From: Panulirus ornatus | Lineage: Eukaryota > Arthropoda > Malacostraca > Decapoda > Palinuridae | Length of the DNA stretch: 64,000 nt | NCBI RefSeq assembly: GCF_036320965.1 | Contig: NC_092264.1 | Location: forward strand, 15,552,275 to 15,616,274 | Direction: 5' to 3' | Shown here: positions 1 through 10,022 of the stretch, piece by piece | Layout: each line of letters starts with the position of its first letter | How positions within the stretch are numbered: position 1 is the stretch's first letter | Notes under the pieces: generated by a model | Told to the model about the DNA's origin: nothing | Seen by the model: the letters and a program-made list of their open reading frames with translations, nothing else | Databases searched by the model: none | Program-made: the position numbers and the translations under genes

Positions 1-538
1 TACGTCTTACCATTCTAATCTATTTTCACACACTCTTAATGAACTTCTACGTCTCTCTTTTGGCTCATTTATATTTATATTTATGTGATAAAGCCGAGGT
101 GGGGTTAGGGGGGTATCTTTCCCCCCCCTCGGGGAGTATTACCATCACAGCTGGCACATCTTAGGCACAGCTGGATCACTCCTTCGATTCCCCGTGATTC
201 AATACTTGGACTGAGGGATGGCGTTTGGGGAGGGTCTGTCCTCCCTCTCTGTGTCTGGGGGGGTGGGGAGGTCAGGCCAGCCCTGCTTGGGGTGGGGTCA
301 GAGGGCGCGCCCTGGTTTGGTGTGATGGGTCAAGTGAGAATGAGGTGGTGTGGACGGCTTGGGGGGGTTCAGGTGGCGAATGTGCTGCTCTGGGTAGCCT
401 TGTGGGTCGTTGGATGAGGAGGAATGCGATGGTAAACATTGACAGTGACCGGTCATGGCTTGCAAGCATAGACATGGCCGTCTCAGACGAAAGGAAAACG
501 TACAAGAGAAAGAAAATGGGTATGGATTAAGGCTCCAC

Positions 539-540
<2 letters not shown>
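1..540. other. no recognisable gene or repeat
   Basis: I see no conserved protein, RNA gene or named repeat here. The stretch is locally G-rich on the + strand (about 230-400) with short homopolymer runs of C and G near 110-135. It ends at the GT microsatellite. Short open frames in it lack any family signature. Confidence 0.5.

Positions 541-620
<80 letters not shown>
541..620. repeat. (GT)n microsatellite
   Basis: About 80 bp of GT dinucleotides with one TAT interruption near 576. The open frames running through it encode only Cys-Val or Thr-His runs and are artefacts. Confidence 0.98.
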
Positions 621-621
<1 letters not shown>

Positions 622-622
<1 letters not shown>

Positions 623-885
623 AGCCTGACTCTTAAAGGAGAAAAAGTTATACGAAGAGGGAAAGACGAAAGGAAAGGAGAGCGTGCCACAGCTTAGCTG
701 TTCGAGGGATGAAGGAGGAGGCATCATAACGGTCAATCCTCGAGTGGCCGAACACCACACACATAAACTAGGGGAAGCAGCAGTGCAAACGCGTGCCCCT
801 TGCGCCGCCCTCAAATTCTCCGGCCCAGGTGGGGGGGACGCAGCTCACGGGAACAGTGGCTTGAATGATGCCTATAGAGTACACA

Positions 886-954
<69 letters not shown>

Positions 955-960
955 TCGGGG
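622..960 (+). repeat. GA-tract-associated interspersed repeat, copy 1
   Basis: The segment from about 625 to the GA tract at 889-952 recurs, diverged, at 23,640-23,935 (+), 40,185-40,505 (+) and in reverse complement at 58,672-58,850. Shared blocks include the stretch around 695-715 (cacagcttagctgttcgag), the one around 735-755 (gtcaatcctcgagtggc) and 765-785 (ggggaagcagcag). The (GA)n tract lies inside the family rather than at its edge. No coding motif is visible, so this is a repeat of unknown class. Confidence 0.7.
889..952. repeat. (GA)n microsatellite
   Basis: About 64 bp of pure AG dinucleotide inside GA-associated repeat copy 1. Confidence 0.98.
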
Positions 961-1116
961 CGTGAGGGAAGGGCAGATGGATGTGTCGTGTTGTTCTCTC
1001 TCGCTTCTGGAGTCTCTGACTTGATTCATGTGGTGAGTGAGAGACGCTCCAGCGACGTGTTGCTGTAAGGACTGAATGCGCTTATATGTAGATATTTAAA
1101 ATGTTTCGGGACTGTC

Positions 1117-1120
<4 letters not shown>

Positions 1121-1181
<61 letters not shown>
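1121..1181. repeat. (TA)n microsatellite
   Basis: About 60 bp of TA dinucleotide at the 3' (tail) end of the reverse-oriented SINE-like element that follows. Confidence 0.98.
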
Positions 1182-1182
<1 letters not shown>

Positions 1183-1183
<1 letters not shown>

Positions 1184-1412
1184 TAGTGGTTGCTATTTGC
1201 AGCGTGAGCGAGGTAGTGTCCAGATCAGATGACTTGAGCCTTAGAGGATAAAAAATCCTCATTTAGCTTCGTATTCTCTTCTTTGTTTTATAAAGTAATA
1301 CAGGAGGGGAAGACATCCAGCCACCCTCCCCTCCCGTCCGTCGCAGTCGCCTTCTACGACACACAGGAGATACTGTGGGTAGTATTCTTTCTCCCTCTAT
1401 CCCCAGGGTTGA
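1183..1412 (-). mobile_element. SINE-like element with LINE-type tail, diverged copy
   Basis: Diverged member of a family also found at 2,022, 46,322, 47,718, 57,620 and 61,303. Diagnostic blocks on the + strand, in order, are: a gcgaggtag motif (1,208-1,216); a gactTGAGCC block followed by aaaatcctca (1,230-1,260); a pyrimidine-rich stretch (1,318-1,335); gtcgccttctacgacac (1,345-1,362); and attctttctccc...ccccaggg (1,382-1,408). TA tracts lie on both sides. By comparison with the LINE 3' end, the element reads right to left, with its tail at the left TA tract. I see no A or B box, so the head type is unknown. Confidence 0.72.

Positions 1413-1496
<84 letters not shown>
1413..1496. repeat. 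(TA)n microsatellite
   Basis: About 80 bp of TA dinucleotide directly abutting the 5' end of the reverse-oriented SINE-like element. Confidence 0.98.
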
Positions 1497-1499
<3 letters not shown>

Positions 1500-1579
1500 T
1501 CAGGCTGAGCTAGGCAGAGTCAGGGGGCCACACAACTGGGCCTTGTGAGGAGCACTTCACTTGGTTCCTCCCGATACTG

Positions 1580-1581
<2 letters not shown>

Positions 1582-1626
<45 letters not shown>
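1582..1626. repeat. (GT)n microsatellite
   Basis: About 45 bp of GT dinucleotide. The flanks on either side (1,497-1,581 and 1,627-1,750) show nothing recognisable. Confidence 0.97.
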
Positions 1627-1627
<1 letters not shown>

Positions 1628-1754
1628 ATGAAGCATCAGGCGAGCATGTTAGCATGAGTGAAGGGAGTTTGGTGAAGTCATTAACCCTGAGCTATGCAGA
1701 CAACACCTAATATCCCACCAATCCTTTTTATGATCCCGAAGATCCACTCTTGTA

Positions 1755-1955
1755 TATATATATTTATTTATTTATTCATTTATTTATTTTGCTTTGTCGC
1801 TGTCTCCTGAGTTAGCGAGGTAGCGCAGGGAAACTGACGAAAGAATGGCCCAACCCACCCACATACACATGTATGTACATACACGTCCACACACGCAAAT
1901 ATACATACCTATACATCTCAATGTACACATATATATACACACACAGACATATACA
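1755..1955 (-). mobile_element. LINE 3' UTR and tail, solo truncated copy
   Basis: Reverse complement of the 3' UTR of the RTE-like LINE seen intact at 34,605-34,800. Reading the minus strand it has the vowel-like run of ATGTATATTTG blocks, the GTGTGTGGACGT block, the TTGGGCCATT block and the CTACCTCGC...AGACAGCGACAAAG terminus, followed by a (TAAA/TGAA)n tail at 1,755-1,785. No coding part is present, so this is a very short 5'-truncated insertion. It has diverged more than the copies at 25-38 kb, which points to an older insertion or a related subfamily. Confidence 0.8.
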
Positions 1956-1959
1956 TATA

Positions 1960-1960
1960 T

Positions 1961-2022
<62 letters not shown>
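1960..2022. repeat. (TA)n microsatellite
   Basis: About 60 bp of TA dinucleotide between the solo LINE 3' UTR and the next SINE-like copy. Confidence 0.98.
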
Positions 2023-2027
<5 letters not shown>

Positions 2028-2150
2028 CTATTCGCTATTTCCCACGTTAGTGAGGTAGCGTTAACAACAGAGGACTGAGCCTTTGGGGGGAAAATCCTCA
2101 CTTGGCGCCCTTCTCTGTTCCTTACGGCCGCTACGTAAGTTGTTAATTCA
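2023..2150 (-). mobile_element. SINE-like element, truncated copy
   Basis: Carries the tail half of the family: actattcgctatttccc, gttagtgaggtagcgtta, the cagaggactgagcctttg block and aaaatcctcac...ttctctgttcctt. The pyrimidine-rich and gtcgccttctacgac blocks are missing, so the copy is truncated at its 5' side, which is to the right. Confidence 0.8.
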
Positions 2151-2397
2151 GTTAACTTTAACTTGCGGTCGTTGGGCAGGATGCGCCCACTCGTGTGGCC
2201 TCCTAACTTTCTGAAGAACTCGAGGAAACGAAATTACTCTTGGTGTCATTATAGACGGGTTGGGTTCCACCTCTCGGGCAGGGCAGTGAAGGAAGGGATC
2301 AAGAAATAAAGTCATAGAAATGTGTTTTGTCTTCGTGTTTTGCTTCTGAGAACACCCGCCTTGTGGACGGAGAAGGTTCACTGGGGGTTCTCCGAGG

Positions 2398-2400
<3 letters not shown>

Positions 2401-2462
<62 letters not shown>
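2401..2462. repeat. (GA)n microsatellite
   Basis: About 62 bp of AG dinucleotide. The flanks do not clearly match the GA-associated family. Confidence 0.98.
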
Positions 2463-2465
<3 letters not shown>

Positions 2466-2544
2466 GGAAACCTCAGACGGTGATGGGAAGTGAGGCGTCG
2501 AAGAACATTTCCAGACATCGAGGTAATGCTTGGGTGAGTTCGAA

Positions 2545-2674
2545 GCTCAGGCTGGTCACTGGGGTCGAGAGCGCATAGGTTCGAGTCCTGGTTGCGGCAG
2601 TCGGTCCACAGTCAACGCAGCTGTTCATCCATCCGTAGGGGCTGGTCGATAGAATGGATACCTGCTTCAGGCTA

Positions 2675-2677
<3 letters not shown>
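2545..2677 (+). mobile_element. tRNA-derived SINE (family 1), + strand
   Basis: Contains a Pol III B-box-like element (ggttcgagtcc, about 2,577-2,587) followed by the family body: cggtccacagtcaac, agctgttcatcc, ggggctggtcgat and a terminal caggctagga. The same body order recurs at 7,862 and 32,340, and inverted at 43,165. The A box is not clear in this copy. The element runs straight into a TA tract. Retroposed tRNA-like head plus unrelated body is the usual structure of such SINEs. Confidence 0.8.

Positions 2678-2729
<52 letters not shown>
2678..2729. repeat. (TA)n microsatellite
   Basis: About 50 bp of TA dinucleotide following tRNA-SINE family 1. Confidence 0.98.
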
Positions 2730-2732
<3 letters not shown>

Positions 2733-2800
2733 TATACCGTTAATGGGATGGCCTTGATTAGGGCCTCAGCTGCCCTTGCCGTCTCAGTTAACGTAAAAAT
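2730..2800 (+). repeat. TA-flanking interspersed repeat
   Basis: The sequence after the TA tract (gtataccgttaatggga, ttgattagggc, tgccgtctcagttaac) recurs in diverged form at 8,605-8,680 after another TA tract. A dispersed repeat therefore contains or borders the TA tract. Class unknown. Confidence 0.6.
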
Positions 2801-3235
2801 GATAAATAATCAACTTCTTTTCACAGGAAGTATGTGTATTTCCCATAAGGTGGAGGTGGTGAGGTTGGGTTTCGTAGAGGAAATAGACATTTCCTTCCTG
2901 GGCAGACGACTGGGAGGGTCACGTTGAAGCAGAGGGGGAAAAAGAAGAGGTAGAGGGAGGTGGGAAGTTACGTCGACTGAAGGCTGGGTAAATATGTACA
3001 GAAGAGGAGGGGGTCGGTCTCCCCGGGTGATGATGAGGATGCTGATTATAAATTGACGGAGGTGAGTTCGGGAGGGAGTGAGGGCCCGATGCTGGCTGTC
3101 TGGGGGAATTTTTTTTCCCCCTCCATCACGTAGCGTTAGCTGGTAATGGTGATGGATCGTCGGCTTCGTGTTGAAGCTGGATCCAGGAGGGAATTATTCA
3201 GCCGATTAGATGGTTGTAAATGACCGACCATTGGC
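2801..3235. other. no recognisable gene
   Basis: Purine-rich on the + strand (about 2,925-2,965 and 3,000-3,030). No repeat or protein family is recognised up to the start of the 35-bp minisatellite. Confidence 0.5.
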
Positions 3236-3240
3236 GGTTG

Positions 3241-5010
3241 TTTGGTAGGGTTCTGATGGGCAGGAAGACTGGTGGTGTGGTAGGGTTCTGATGGGCAGGA
3301 AGACTGGTGGTGTGGTAGGGTTCTGATGGGCAGGAAGACTGGTGGTGTGGTAGAGTTCTGATGGGCAGGAAGACTGGTGGTGTGGTAGAGTTCTGATGGG
3401 CAGGAAGGCTGGTGGTGTGGTAGGGTTCTGATGGGGAGGAAGACTGGTGGTGTGGTAGGGTTCTGATGGGCAGGAAGACTGGTGGTGTGGTAGGGTTCTG
3501 ATGGGCAGGAAGACTGGTGGTGTGGTAGGGTTCTGATGGGCAGGAAGACTGGTGGTGTGGTAGAGTTCTGATGGGCAGGAAGACTGGTGGTGTGGTAGAG
3601 TTCTGATGGGCAGGAAGGCTGGTGGTGTGGTAGGGTTCTGATGGGGAGGAAGACTGGTGGTGTGGTAGGGTTCTGATGGGCAGGAAGACTGGTGGCGTGG
3701 TAGGGTTCTGATGGGCAGGAAGGCTGGTGGTGTGGTAGGGTTCTGATGGGGAGGAAGACTGGTGGTGTGGTAGAGTTCTGATGGGCAGGAACACTGGTGG
3801 TGTGGTAGGGTTCTGATGGGCAGGAAGACTGGTGGTGTGGTAGGGTTCTGATGGGCAGGAAGACTGGTGGTGTGGTAGGGTTCTGATGGGGAGGAAGACT
3901 GGTGGTGTGGTAGGGTTCTGATGGGCAGGAAGACTGGTGGTGTGGTAGGGTTCTGATGGGCAGGAAGACTGGTGGTGTGGTAGGGTTCTGATGGGCAGGA
4001 AGACTGGTGGTGTGGTAGAGTTCTGATGGGCAGGATGACTGGTGGTGTGGTAGGGTTCTGATGGGCAGGAAGACTGGTGGTGTGGTAGGGTTCTGATGGG
4101 CAGAAAGACTGGTGGTGTGGTAGGGTTCTGATGGGCAGGAACACTGGTGGTGTGGTAGGGTTCTGATGGGCAGGAAGACTGGTGGTGTGGTAGGGTTCTG
4201 ATGGGCAGGAAGACTGGTGGTGTGGTAGGGTTCTGATGGGCAGGAAGACTGGTGGTGTGGTAGGGTTCTGATGGGCAGGAAGACTGGTGGTGTGGTAGAG
4301 TTCTGATGGGCAGGAAGACTGGTGGTGTGGTAGAGTTCTGATGGGCAGGAAGGCTGGTGGCGTGGTAGGGTTCTGATGGGGAGGAAGACTGGTGGTGTGG
4401 TAGGGTTCTGATGGGCAGGAAGACTGGTGGTGTGGTAGAGTTCTGATGGGCGGGAAGACTGGTGGTGTGGTAGGGTTCTGATGGGCAGGAAGACTGGTGG
4501 TGTGGTAGGGTTCTGATGGGCAGGAACACTGGTGGTGTGGTAGGGTTCTGATGGGCAGGAACACTGGTGGTGTGGTAGGGTTCTGATGGGCAGGAAGACT
4601 GGTGGTGTGGTAGGGTTCTGATGGGGAGGAAGACTGGTGGTGTGGTAGAGTTCTGATGGGCAGGAAGACTGGTGGTGTGGTAGGGTTCTGATGGGCAGGA
4701 AGACTGGTGGTGTGGTAGGGTTCTGATGGGCAGGAAGACTGGTGGTGTGGTAGGGTTCTGATGGGCAGGAAGACTGATGGTGTGGTAGGGTTCTGATGGG
4801 GAGGAAGACTGGTGGTGTGGTGGGGTTCTGATGGGCAGGAAGACTGGTAGTGTGGTAGGGTTCTGATGGGCAGGAACACTGGTGGTGTGGTAGGGTTCTG
4901 ATGGGCAGGAAGACTGGTGGTGTGGTAGGGTTCTGATGGGCAGGAAGACTGGTGGCGTGGTAGGTTTCTGATGGGGAGGAACACTGGCGATATGGTAGGG
5001 TTCTGATGGG
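3241..5010 (+). repeat. 35-bp minisatellite, about 50 copies
   Basis: Head-to-tail array with a 35-bp period (for example, the agactggtgg motif starts at 3,301 and again at 3,336). The unit contains ggtggtgtgg, taggGTTCTG and atgggcagga. Variation is limited to a few alternating positions (tagGg/tagAg, gggCagg/gggGagg, aaGact/aaCact, gaAGact/gaGGct), so the array is young or homogenised. Because 35 is not divisible by 3 and the complement lacks stops, all three minus frames stay open (up to 655 codons). The predicted Pro/His/Ser/Thr-rich repeat is the same in each frame, which argues for a non-coding minisatellite. Confidence 0.97.
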
Positions 5011-6494
5011 GAGAGACAGTGTAGTTCTAACTTGGTGTATCCAGGAGGGTGATGGTGGAGAGTGTTGATAATGTAGTGTTGGTAAGCGCCTCCACCTGGG
5101 CATGGTGGAGGACAGCTTCCTCTGCTGGAGGAAGAAAAGAAATGTGTCAGTAAATGGAATTACGTGAGGTCATCTCTGGGGGGTTTACGTCGGAGCTTGA
5201 TGGAGAAGCATCTAAATTATAATCAAGTTCGTAGAGGCTGGGAGGGGGTGTGTCATAGGGCAGCACTTGGGTCAGTGTGGAAGCAAAAAACAAAAAAAGA
5301 CTTGGTGTTGGTCACACTATGGGGCGTTGAACCTTTCTCCTGACTCTAAAGTATATGATCAAAGACTTTGACCACCATACCCTCCTCTCCCCAGTCCCAT
5401 GTGCTCAGAGACCATATCTTTATACCCACGGTGCTCATATATTCCCAGGTGAGGGAGGTTGTCAGTGTGTATACACACGGGTCAAGCTGTTGGCATCAGC
5501 GCCTCTCTTCTTTGCTAAGGCCTCGCTGTGAGGGTGTTGAGGGGTAACGGAGCCCTTACTGATCCTCGCCAGCCTGCATCCACCACAGGTCTTTGACCTG
5601 AGGGCTTGACCAGTGGATAGGTGACAGCAAACATACCCGTCCCTCAATGGCATCTTTAGCTGATTGGATGAACCTCACCTCTTGCTGGGGTGCCAGTCGC
5701 ACAAAGGGAGAGGGACGGCTTCTCCTCAGGGCCTGGTCAGTGAGGTCAGTTATGATACGGAGCTGATCCTTTTGACGCTCGATGGAATTCTATCTACTTA
5801 GCCCAGGCTTGAGTAGCGAGGCTGGCTGGGGATTCCGATGTCGTCCCCGACCCTCAGCACCGGGGTAGGAGAGGCCCAGTGGTGGCGATGGGAGAGATTA
5901 ATTGAGGGATGGGTCGGCCGGCGGCCGTGGGTTGACGTGGGAGGTTGGCGAGGTTGGCATGGGGGGAGATGGACGGAAGTTTTATGGTGGTGTCGTGGTG
6001 GAGGAATGACGGTCTCCCCCGTGGCACTTGTATACTGTGATGTAGAAATAGTCATGCCCTACGGACGTGATGTGCTGCTGGTATATTCCGGACGGCGACA
6101 GACGGCGTTAAAGATGAGCTACGATCAACTTCAGGTGTTGGCCTCGCCTCGCTGAGAGCCCGTGGCTCGTCAGCGCCGTCACCACACACTTCCCGGTCGT
6201 GATGGCGATGAAAGTTTCGCACTTACGAAGCGAGGTGAGCAGCAGACCCCCCCGTGGCTCCTCCAAGTAACACTTGGGAAAGAGGTCATACTCGCTGGAT
6301 GGAACGTCTAGAGGTGGCGTAGAAGATTTTCCTTAGCCAGAGAAGGAGCTCTCGCTCTGATGGCAACATGTCATCCTAACTTGTGTAAAGTTATGTTAAT
6401 ATTGCCACCCGGCCACACAGGGCAGACTCACCGCCTCCCACATGCCAGCAGCTCCTTTTGGGACAAGTTGTCAAGTTAGGAAAATATTGAGCAG

Positions 6495-6495
<1 letters not shown>
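5011..6495. other. no recognisable gene
   Basis: I find no conserved domain, RNA gene or named repeat in this 1.5 kb. Open frames around 5,460-5,650 and 5,800-6,155 show no family signature and look random. The region ends at a GT tract. Confidence 0.45.

Positions 6496-6497
<2 letters not shown>

Positions 6498-6550
<53 letters not shown>
6498..6550. repeat. (GT)n microsatellite
   Basis: About 53 bp of GT dinucleotide. Confidence 0.98.
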
Positions 6551-6551
<1 letters not shown>

Positions 6552-6670
6552 AGGTTGTTCGGGTAAGCTAACGCCCCACCTCAGCCATGACCTGTCCTGG
6601 GGTAGGTGAGGTGCCCCTAGGTAGGTGATCCATAACACCCCAGCTCAGCTAGGACATATGCTGGGGCAGG

Positions 6671-6862
6671 TTACTGCCCTACCACCAGGAGGCACAAGCC
6701 CTTCGTCCGGTAATCATCGTAAATGTTTTGGCGAAGTAGATTATGGTCTCGGATGGCGAGCTCGGCGTCACGGGGGAGTTTCCTTACCTCCTCCATGATA
6801 CATATTGTGTCGTGGAAAGAGTTGCTCTGGGAGAAGATAATGTGTGGGTCGTCAGCTACCTG
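6671..6862 (-). CDS. candidate terminal coding exon, function unknown
   Basis: The minus strand is open for about 62 codons and ends in TAA at 6,671. Unlike the other short frames here it avoids low complexity, has mixed residues, and often uses C or G at third positions. Seen motifs are VADDPHIIFSQSN near the start and RDHNLLRQNIYDDYRTKG near the end. It is preceded on the minus strand by a plausible acceptor: a pyrimidine-rich tttcccgcag ending at about 6,863, with a candidate branch sequence (taactggtgac) about 25 bp upstream. A GTAAGG at about 6,788-6,783 could be a donor, which would make a 74-nt internal exon instead. I do not recognise the protein, and no poly(A) signal follows closely. 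An antisense chance frame or part of an old mobile element remains possible. Confidence 0.3.
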   Translation of the reverse strand, partial: QVADDPHIIFSQSNSFHDTICIMEEVRKLPRDAELAIRDHNLLRQNIYDDYRTKGLCLLVVGQ

Positions 6863-6951
6863 CGGGAAATGACGCATTGAATGTCACCAGTTAAGATCCA
6901 TCTCTGTAACCGTTCGATGATCACCCTCCTCTTTTTTTCTCCCCGCCACAG

Positions 6952-7090
6952 TCAACAGGTGTCCCTCGAGGTTCTGTCCTGTCTCCTACGCTCTTTTGCC
7001 TCAACGATTCTCTTTCGTAAACGGACAATAGACTACAGCCATACGCTGACGACGAAGCATCGCGTTCCTACTCGGGTGTTTTCGTCATCA
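6952..7090 (+). pseudogene. decayed Jockey/CR1-like reverse transcriptase fragment
   Basis: In the frame starting at 6,952 the translation begins TGVPRGSVLSPTLFCLND, a near match to the conserved RT block GVPQGSVLSPTLF..IND. It is followed by an in-frame stop and then PYADDEAS, corresponding to the catalytic YADD box. Spacing between the two blocks is close to normal. The fragment has lost the rest of the RT and the endonuclease. It is unlike the RTE-like LINE of this window (which has RQGCVMSPWLF and LFADD) and is much older. Confidence 0.8.
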
Positions 7091-7860
7091 GATCAAGTTA
7101 TAGCAGATGGTGGTTGAGTTACAGGGGGTCACCCAGCAGGTGTGTTTAACTTTGACATTTTGTAATAACAACTGTGAAAATGTCTCACCTTCCATGTATA
7201 TTACAATGTGTCTGTAAATCGGATTTGTCTGTCAGTATATGTGTTTATCAATTTGCTGTGATCGCTGTCAGCTTGCCTAGACTTTTAGGTGATATTTAGT
7301 GTTGTATGAGGTTGTATGACAGTATGATGCAAAGCATTCTAGAACAGAGTTTCAGCCTCAGTTTGGCCCAGCTAGAGACACAGGGTCGTGGCCTTGATTG
7401 ATAGTACTTTCCGCCCGTCGCTTGCGCCAGAGCTGTGGTCTACTGTTTATCTCGTTCAAGAACTGGGTCGTAGCAATACTATCTTGACCTGACCTCAAAG
7501 CTTGACCCACCTGCTCTGCTCCGCAGCGTTGGTTCGTTTTCGCTCAATCTATAGGTGTTACTTTGGTGTCCTTAGAGCCACTGGTTTCTACTGTGCCCAC
7601 ATGTAGGTCGGCAAGCTACTGCGTCCCATGATTACCGTGTGGCCGTTGGCAACTCGAGGATGAGCCGTTGCGGTGCCTGTTTCTTTCCTGACACCATTTA
7701 GCTTTGGGATCACGAAAATTCAAAGAGTATTTTTTTTCTCTCTCTGAACTTTTGATAATATAACATTTATTTCTTTTTTTTCATCGTTCGTATAAGTTCT
7801 GGTTTTGATGAGGACTTTCACCCGTGACTGGAACCTTCAACATGATGATAAGGAATCATA
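7091..7860. other. no recognisable gene
   Basis: Unique-looking sequence with short T runs near 7,730-7,780. No family recognised. Confidence 0.45.
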
Positions 7861-7861
7861 T

Positions 7862-7984
7862 CGTGAGAACAGGGGTTGCGTCCGCGTAGGTTCGAGTTTT
7901 GGTATGGCAGTCGGTCCACAGTTAGCCCAACTGTTCATCCTTCCTTAAGGGCTGGTCGAGAAGATAGGCACCTGGCTTAGGCTA

Positions 7985-7985
<1 letters not shown>
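7862..7985 (+). mobile_element. tRNA-derived SINE (family 1), + strand
   Basis: B-box-like ggttcgagttt at about 7,889, then the family body: cagtcggtccacagtt, actgttcatcct, agggctggtcga and ggcacctggcttaggctagga. The B box carries a change from the consensus CC end. The element runs into a TA tract, as does the copy at 2,545. Confidence 0.82.

Positions 7986-8065
<80 letters not shown>
7986..8065. repeat. (TA)n microsatellite
   Basis: About 78 bp of TA dinucleotide between a tRNA-SINE and a Penelope-like 3' fragment. Confidence 0.98.
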
Positions 8066-8066
<1 letters not shown>

Positions 8067-8199
8067 CGTCCTAGCTACGTCTCATCGTTGTATATCAACT
8101 GACTGTTATATTTCTTTCTTGTATCTCCCCTGATGATGTGATTATTACACGAAAGTGCACTTGGGAACTTATCGTGTTTCATTTTTCCCGTGGACTCAG

Positions 8200-8202
<3 letters not shown>
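8066..8202 (+). mobile_element. Penelope-like element 3'-end fragment
   Basis: Matches, with few changes, the segment at 48,030-48,185 and the reverse complement of 38,625-38,760. The latter directly follows a GIY-YIG-type Penelope C-terminus. Shared blocks are ctacgtctc.tcgttgtatatc, actgactgttatatttc, cctgatgatgtgat, cttgggaacttatcgtg and ccgtgga. It is bounded by TA tracts on both sides. The fragment is non-coding, and family assignment rests on the copy at 38.6-39.0 kb. Confidence 0.7.

Positions 8203-8288
<86 letters not shown>
8202..8288. repeat. (TA)n microsatellite
   Basis: About 86 bp of TA dinucleotide. The IYIYIY open frames are artefacts. Confidence 0.98.
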
Positions 8289-8294
<6 letters not shown>

Positions 8295-8398
8295 CGAATA
8301 AAGTGTATAGAACATACAAAACTCCATCAGCCAGGATCGAACCTGGGACCCCCTGTGCAAGAGGCAGGCATGCTAACCGCTAGGCTAAGGGACTGTAT
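8289..8398 (-). mobile_element. tRNA-derived SINE (family 2), minus strand
   Basis: Reading the minus strand from about 8,397: a tRNA-like A box (tagcctagcggttagcatg), then a B box (ggttcgatcc, about 8,333-8,342), then a body (tgatggagttttgtatgttctata) leading into the TA tract at 8,288. The A-to-B spacing is normal for a tRNA. A second copy of the B box plus body lies at 63,615-63,700. It is not a functional tRNA, since the 3' half of the cloverleaf runs on into the body. Confidence 0.78.
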
Positions 8399-8527
8399 AA
8401 TAGGAAACAACTATTCGAAATACTAAGTACTCGAATACCCTTCGTCTCACAATGGTGAGCAACGGGGTCTATCGGTTGTTTCCGAACAGAACACATAGCC
8501 AGCTGATAGCGTTTTACCGCTTTGTAT

Positions 8528-8528
<1 letters not shown>

Positions 8529-8604
<76 letters not shown>
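8529..8604. repeat. (TA)n microsatellite
   Basis: About 75 bp of TA dinucleotide. Confidence 0.98.
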
Positions 8605-8606
<2 letters not shown>

Positions 8607-8680
8607 CACAGATATACAGCGTTAGAGATAGCCTTCATTAGGGCATTCACTTTGCCGTCACAGTCAACACAGAATAGACA
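8605..8680 (+). repeat. TA-flanking interspersed repeat
   Basis: Second copy of the element at 2,730-2,800: gatatacagcgtta, cattagggc, tgccgtcacagtcaac in the same order after a TA tract. Confidence 0.55.
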
Positions 8681-8893
8681 GAATCGGCCTTAACTCAGTG
8701 CCTCACATTATGCTGGCAATGAACACATAATTACGGTAACCTGCTAGCGGCCCTGTGTTGAGCTATGAGTGACGGTGGCATGGATGATCGTTGTCATGAA
8801 TAATGACACGGGAGAACACAAGGGGACAGCCCCTCCCTCCCCCGTGGTAAGCTGGCACTGACGTCTGTCATGACCGTCCCCCTGTGTGGCACT

Positions 8894-9325
8894 TTCTCGC
8901 CCTCAGGTTGATGGGGGCGCCCTCACACACTCCCTCGCCCTCAGGTAGATGGGGGGCCTCACACACTCCCTCGCCCTCAGGTAGATAGGGGCCTCACACA
9001 CTCCCTCGCCCTCAGGTAGATGGGGCCCCTCACACACTCCCTCTCCCTCAGGTAGATGGGGGCGCCCTCACACACTCCCTCGCCCTCAGGTAGATGGGGG
9101 CCTAATACACTCCCTCGCCCTCAGGTAGATGGAACCCTCACACACTCCCTCGCCCTCACTGAGGTAGATGGGGCCCCTCACACACTCCCTTGCCCTCAGG
9201 TAGATGGGGCCCCTCACACACTCCCTCTCCCTCAGGTAGATGGGGGCGCCCTCACACACTCCCTCGCCCTCAGGTAGATGGGGGCGCCCTCACACACACC
9301 CTCGCCTTCAGGTAGACAGGGGCCC
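8894..9325. repeat. 34-37-bp minisatellite, about 12 copies
   Basis: Tandem units of the form ccctcacacactccctcgccctcaggtagatggggg with small indels that shift the period between about 34 and 37 bp. C/T-rich on the + strand. No coding relevance is visible. The 200 bp upstream (8,681-8,893) shows nothing recognised. Confidence 0.95.
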
Positions 9326-10022
9326 CTCCCGGCTGAGCTAGCGTCTGGCGGGAAGGACCGAATATAGCCCGTGTGAGGGTCACGCCTGAGCTTGTAACGA
9401 AGGTAAGTATCAAAGTTTGACAGTGTGGAGGGGGTTGTGTTCTCGGGTCTCATAACACAGACAGGGGTTAATGAGTCTCCCCGTGCGCCATCTGCTCCCC
9501 GAGGGATCCAAAAGTAATAAGTACCGACTGTTTCTCAGATCCTTACATTTTCCCCAGAATGATCCGCCTTAGCTTATTAAATGAACGCAGCAATAAGGGA
9601 TCTAATGAACTTACAACACGAAGAAAGCGTATGGGAAACTCTGTTGAGGAGTTAATGGTGTTGACTAGGGTCGACGCTATTAGGTTCAGGTGATGTGAGC
9701 GGCGGTGGCAGCACGTGAGGTGGGCGACCAAGAGAGTGAGGGGGTGTCTGGTGGTGTTGGTGTGAGGAGGAGAGCGTGCAGGGAGGAGGGCGGGTCTGCG
9801 GGAGACGAGGTTGAGGGCAGCGGGCACAGACGCTCCAACGAACACCTCAAGAGTGGAGGGGACGCGCGGGAGACGTGACGCTCCTCGCTAGAAATTGAGG
9901 GAACAGCTGGCGAATATGTACGGAAGGGGAACGTTGTGGGTATTAGGTGGAACGAGGTGGAATGAAACAGATGTGGGAGGATTGAGGGGAATGTCGTGGA
10001 AAGGGATGCGAAACAAAGGTGA

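Noticed and set aside
3136..5103. A 655-codon minus-strand open frame rich in Pro, His, Ser and Thr
   Set aside because: It is the 35-bp minisatellite read through. The same repeat is open in the other two minus frames, there is no unique domain, and the unit length is not a multiple of 3.
8300..8400. A possible functional tRNA gene
   Set aside because: A and B boxes are present, but the sequence after the B box is SINE body rather than an acceptor stem, and there is no terminator-like T run.
8190..8426. Many IYIYIY, RERERE and VCVCVC frames throughout the window
   Set aside because: Dinucleotide microsatellites are open in any frame without meaning.
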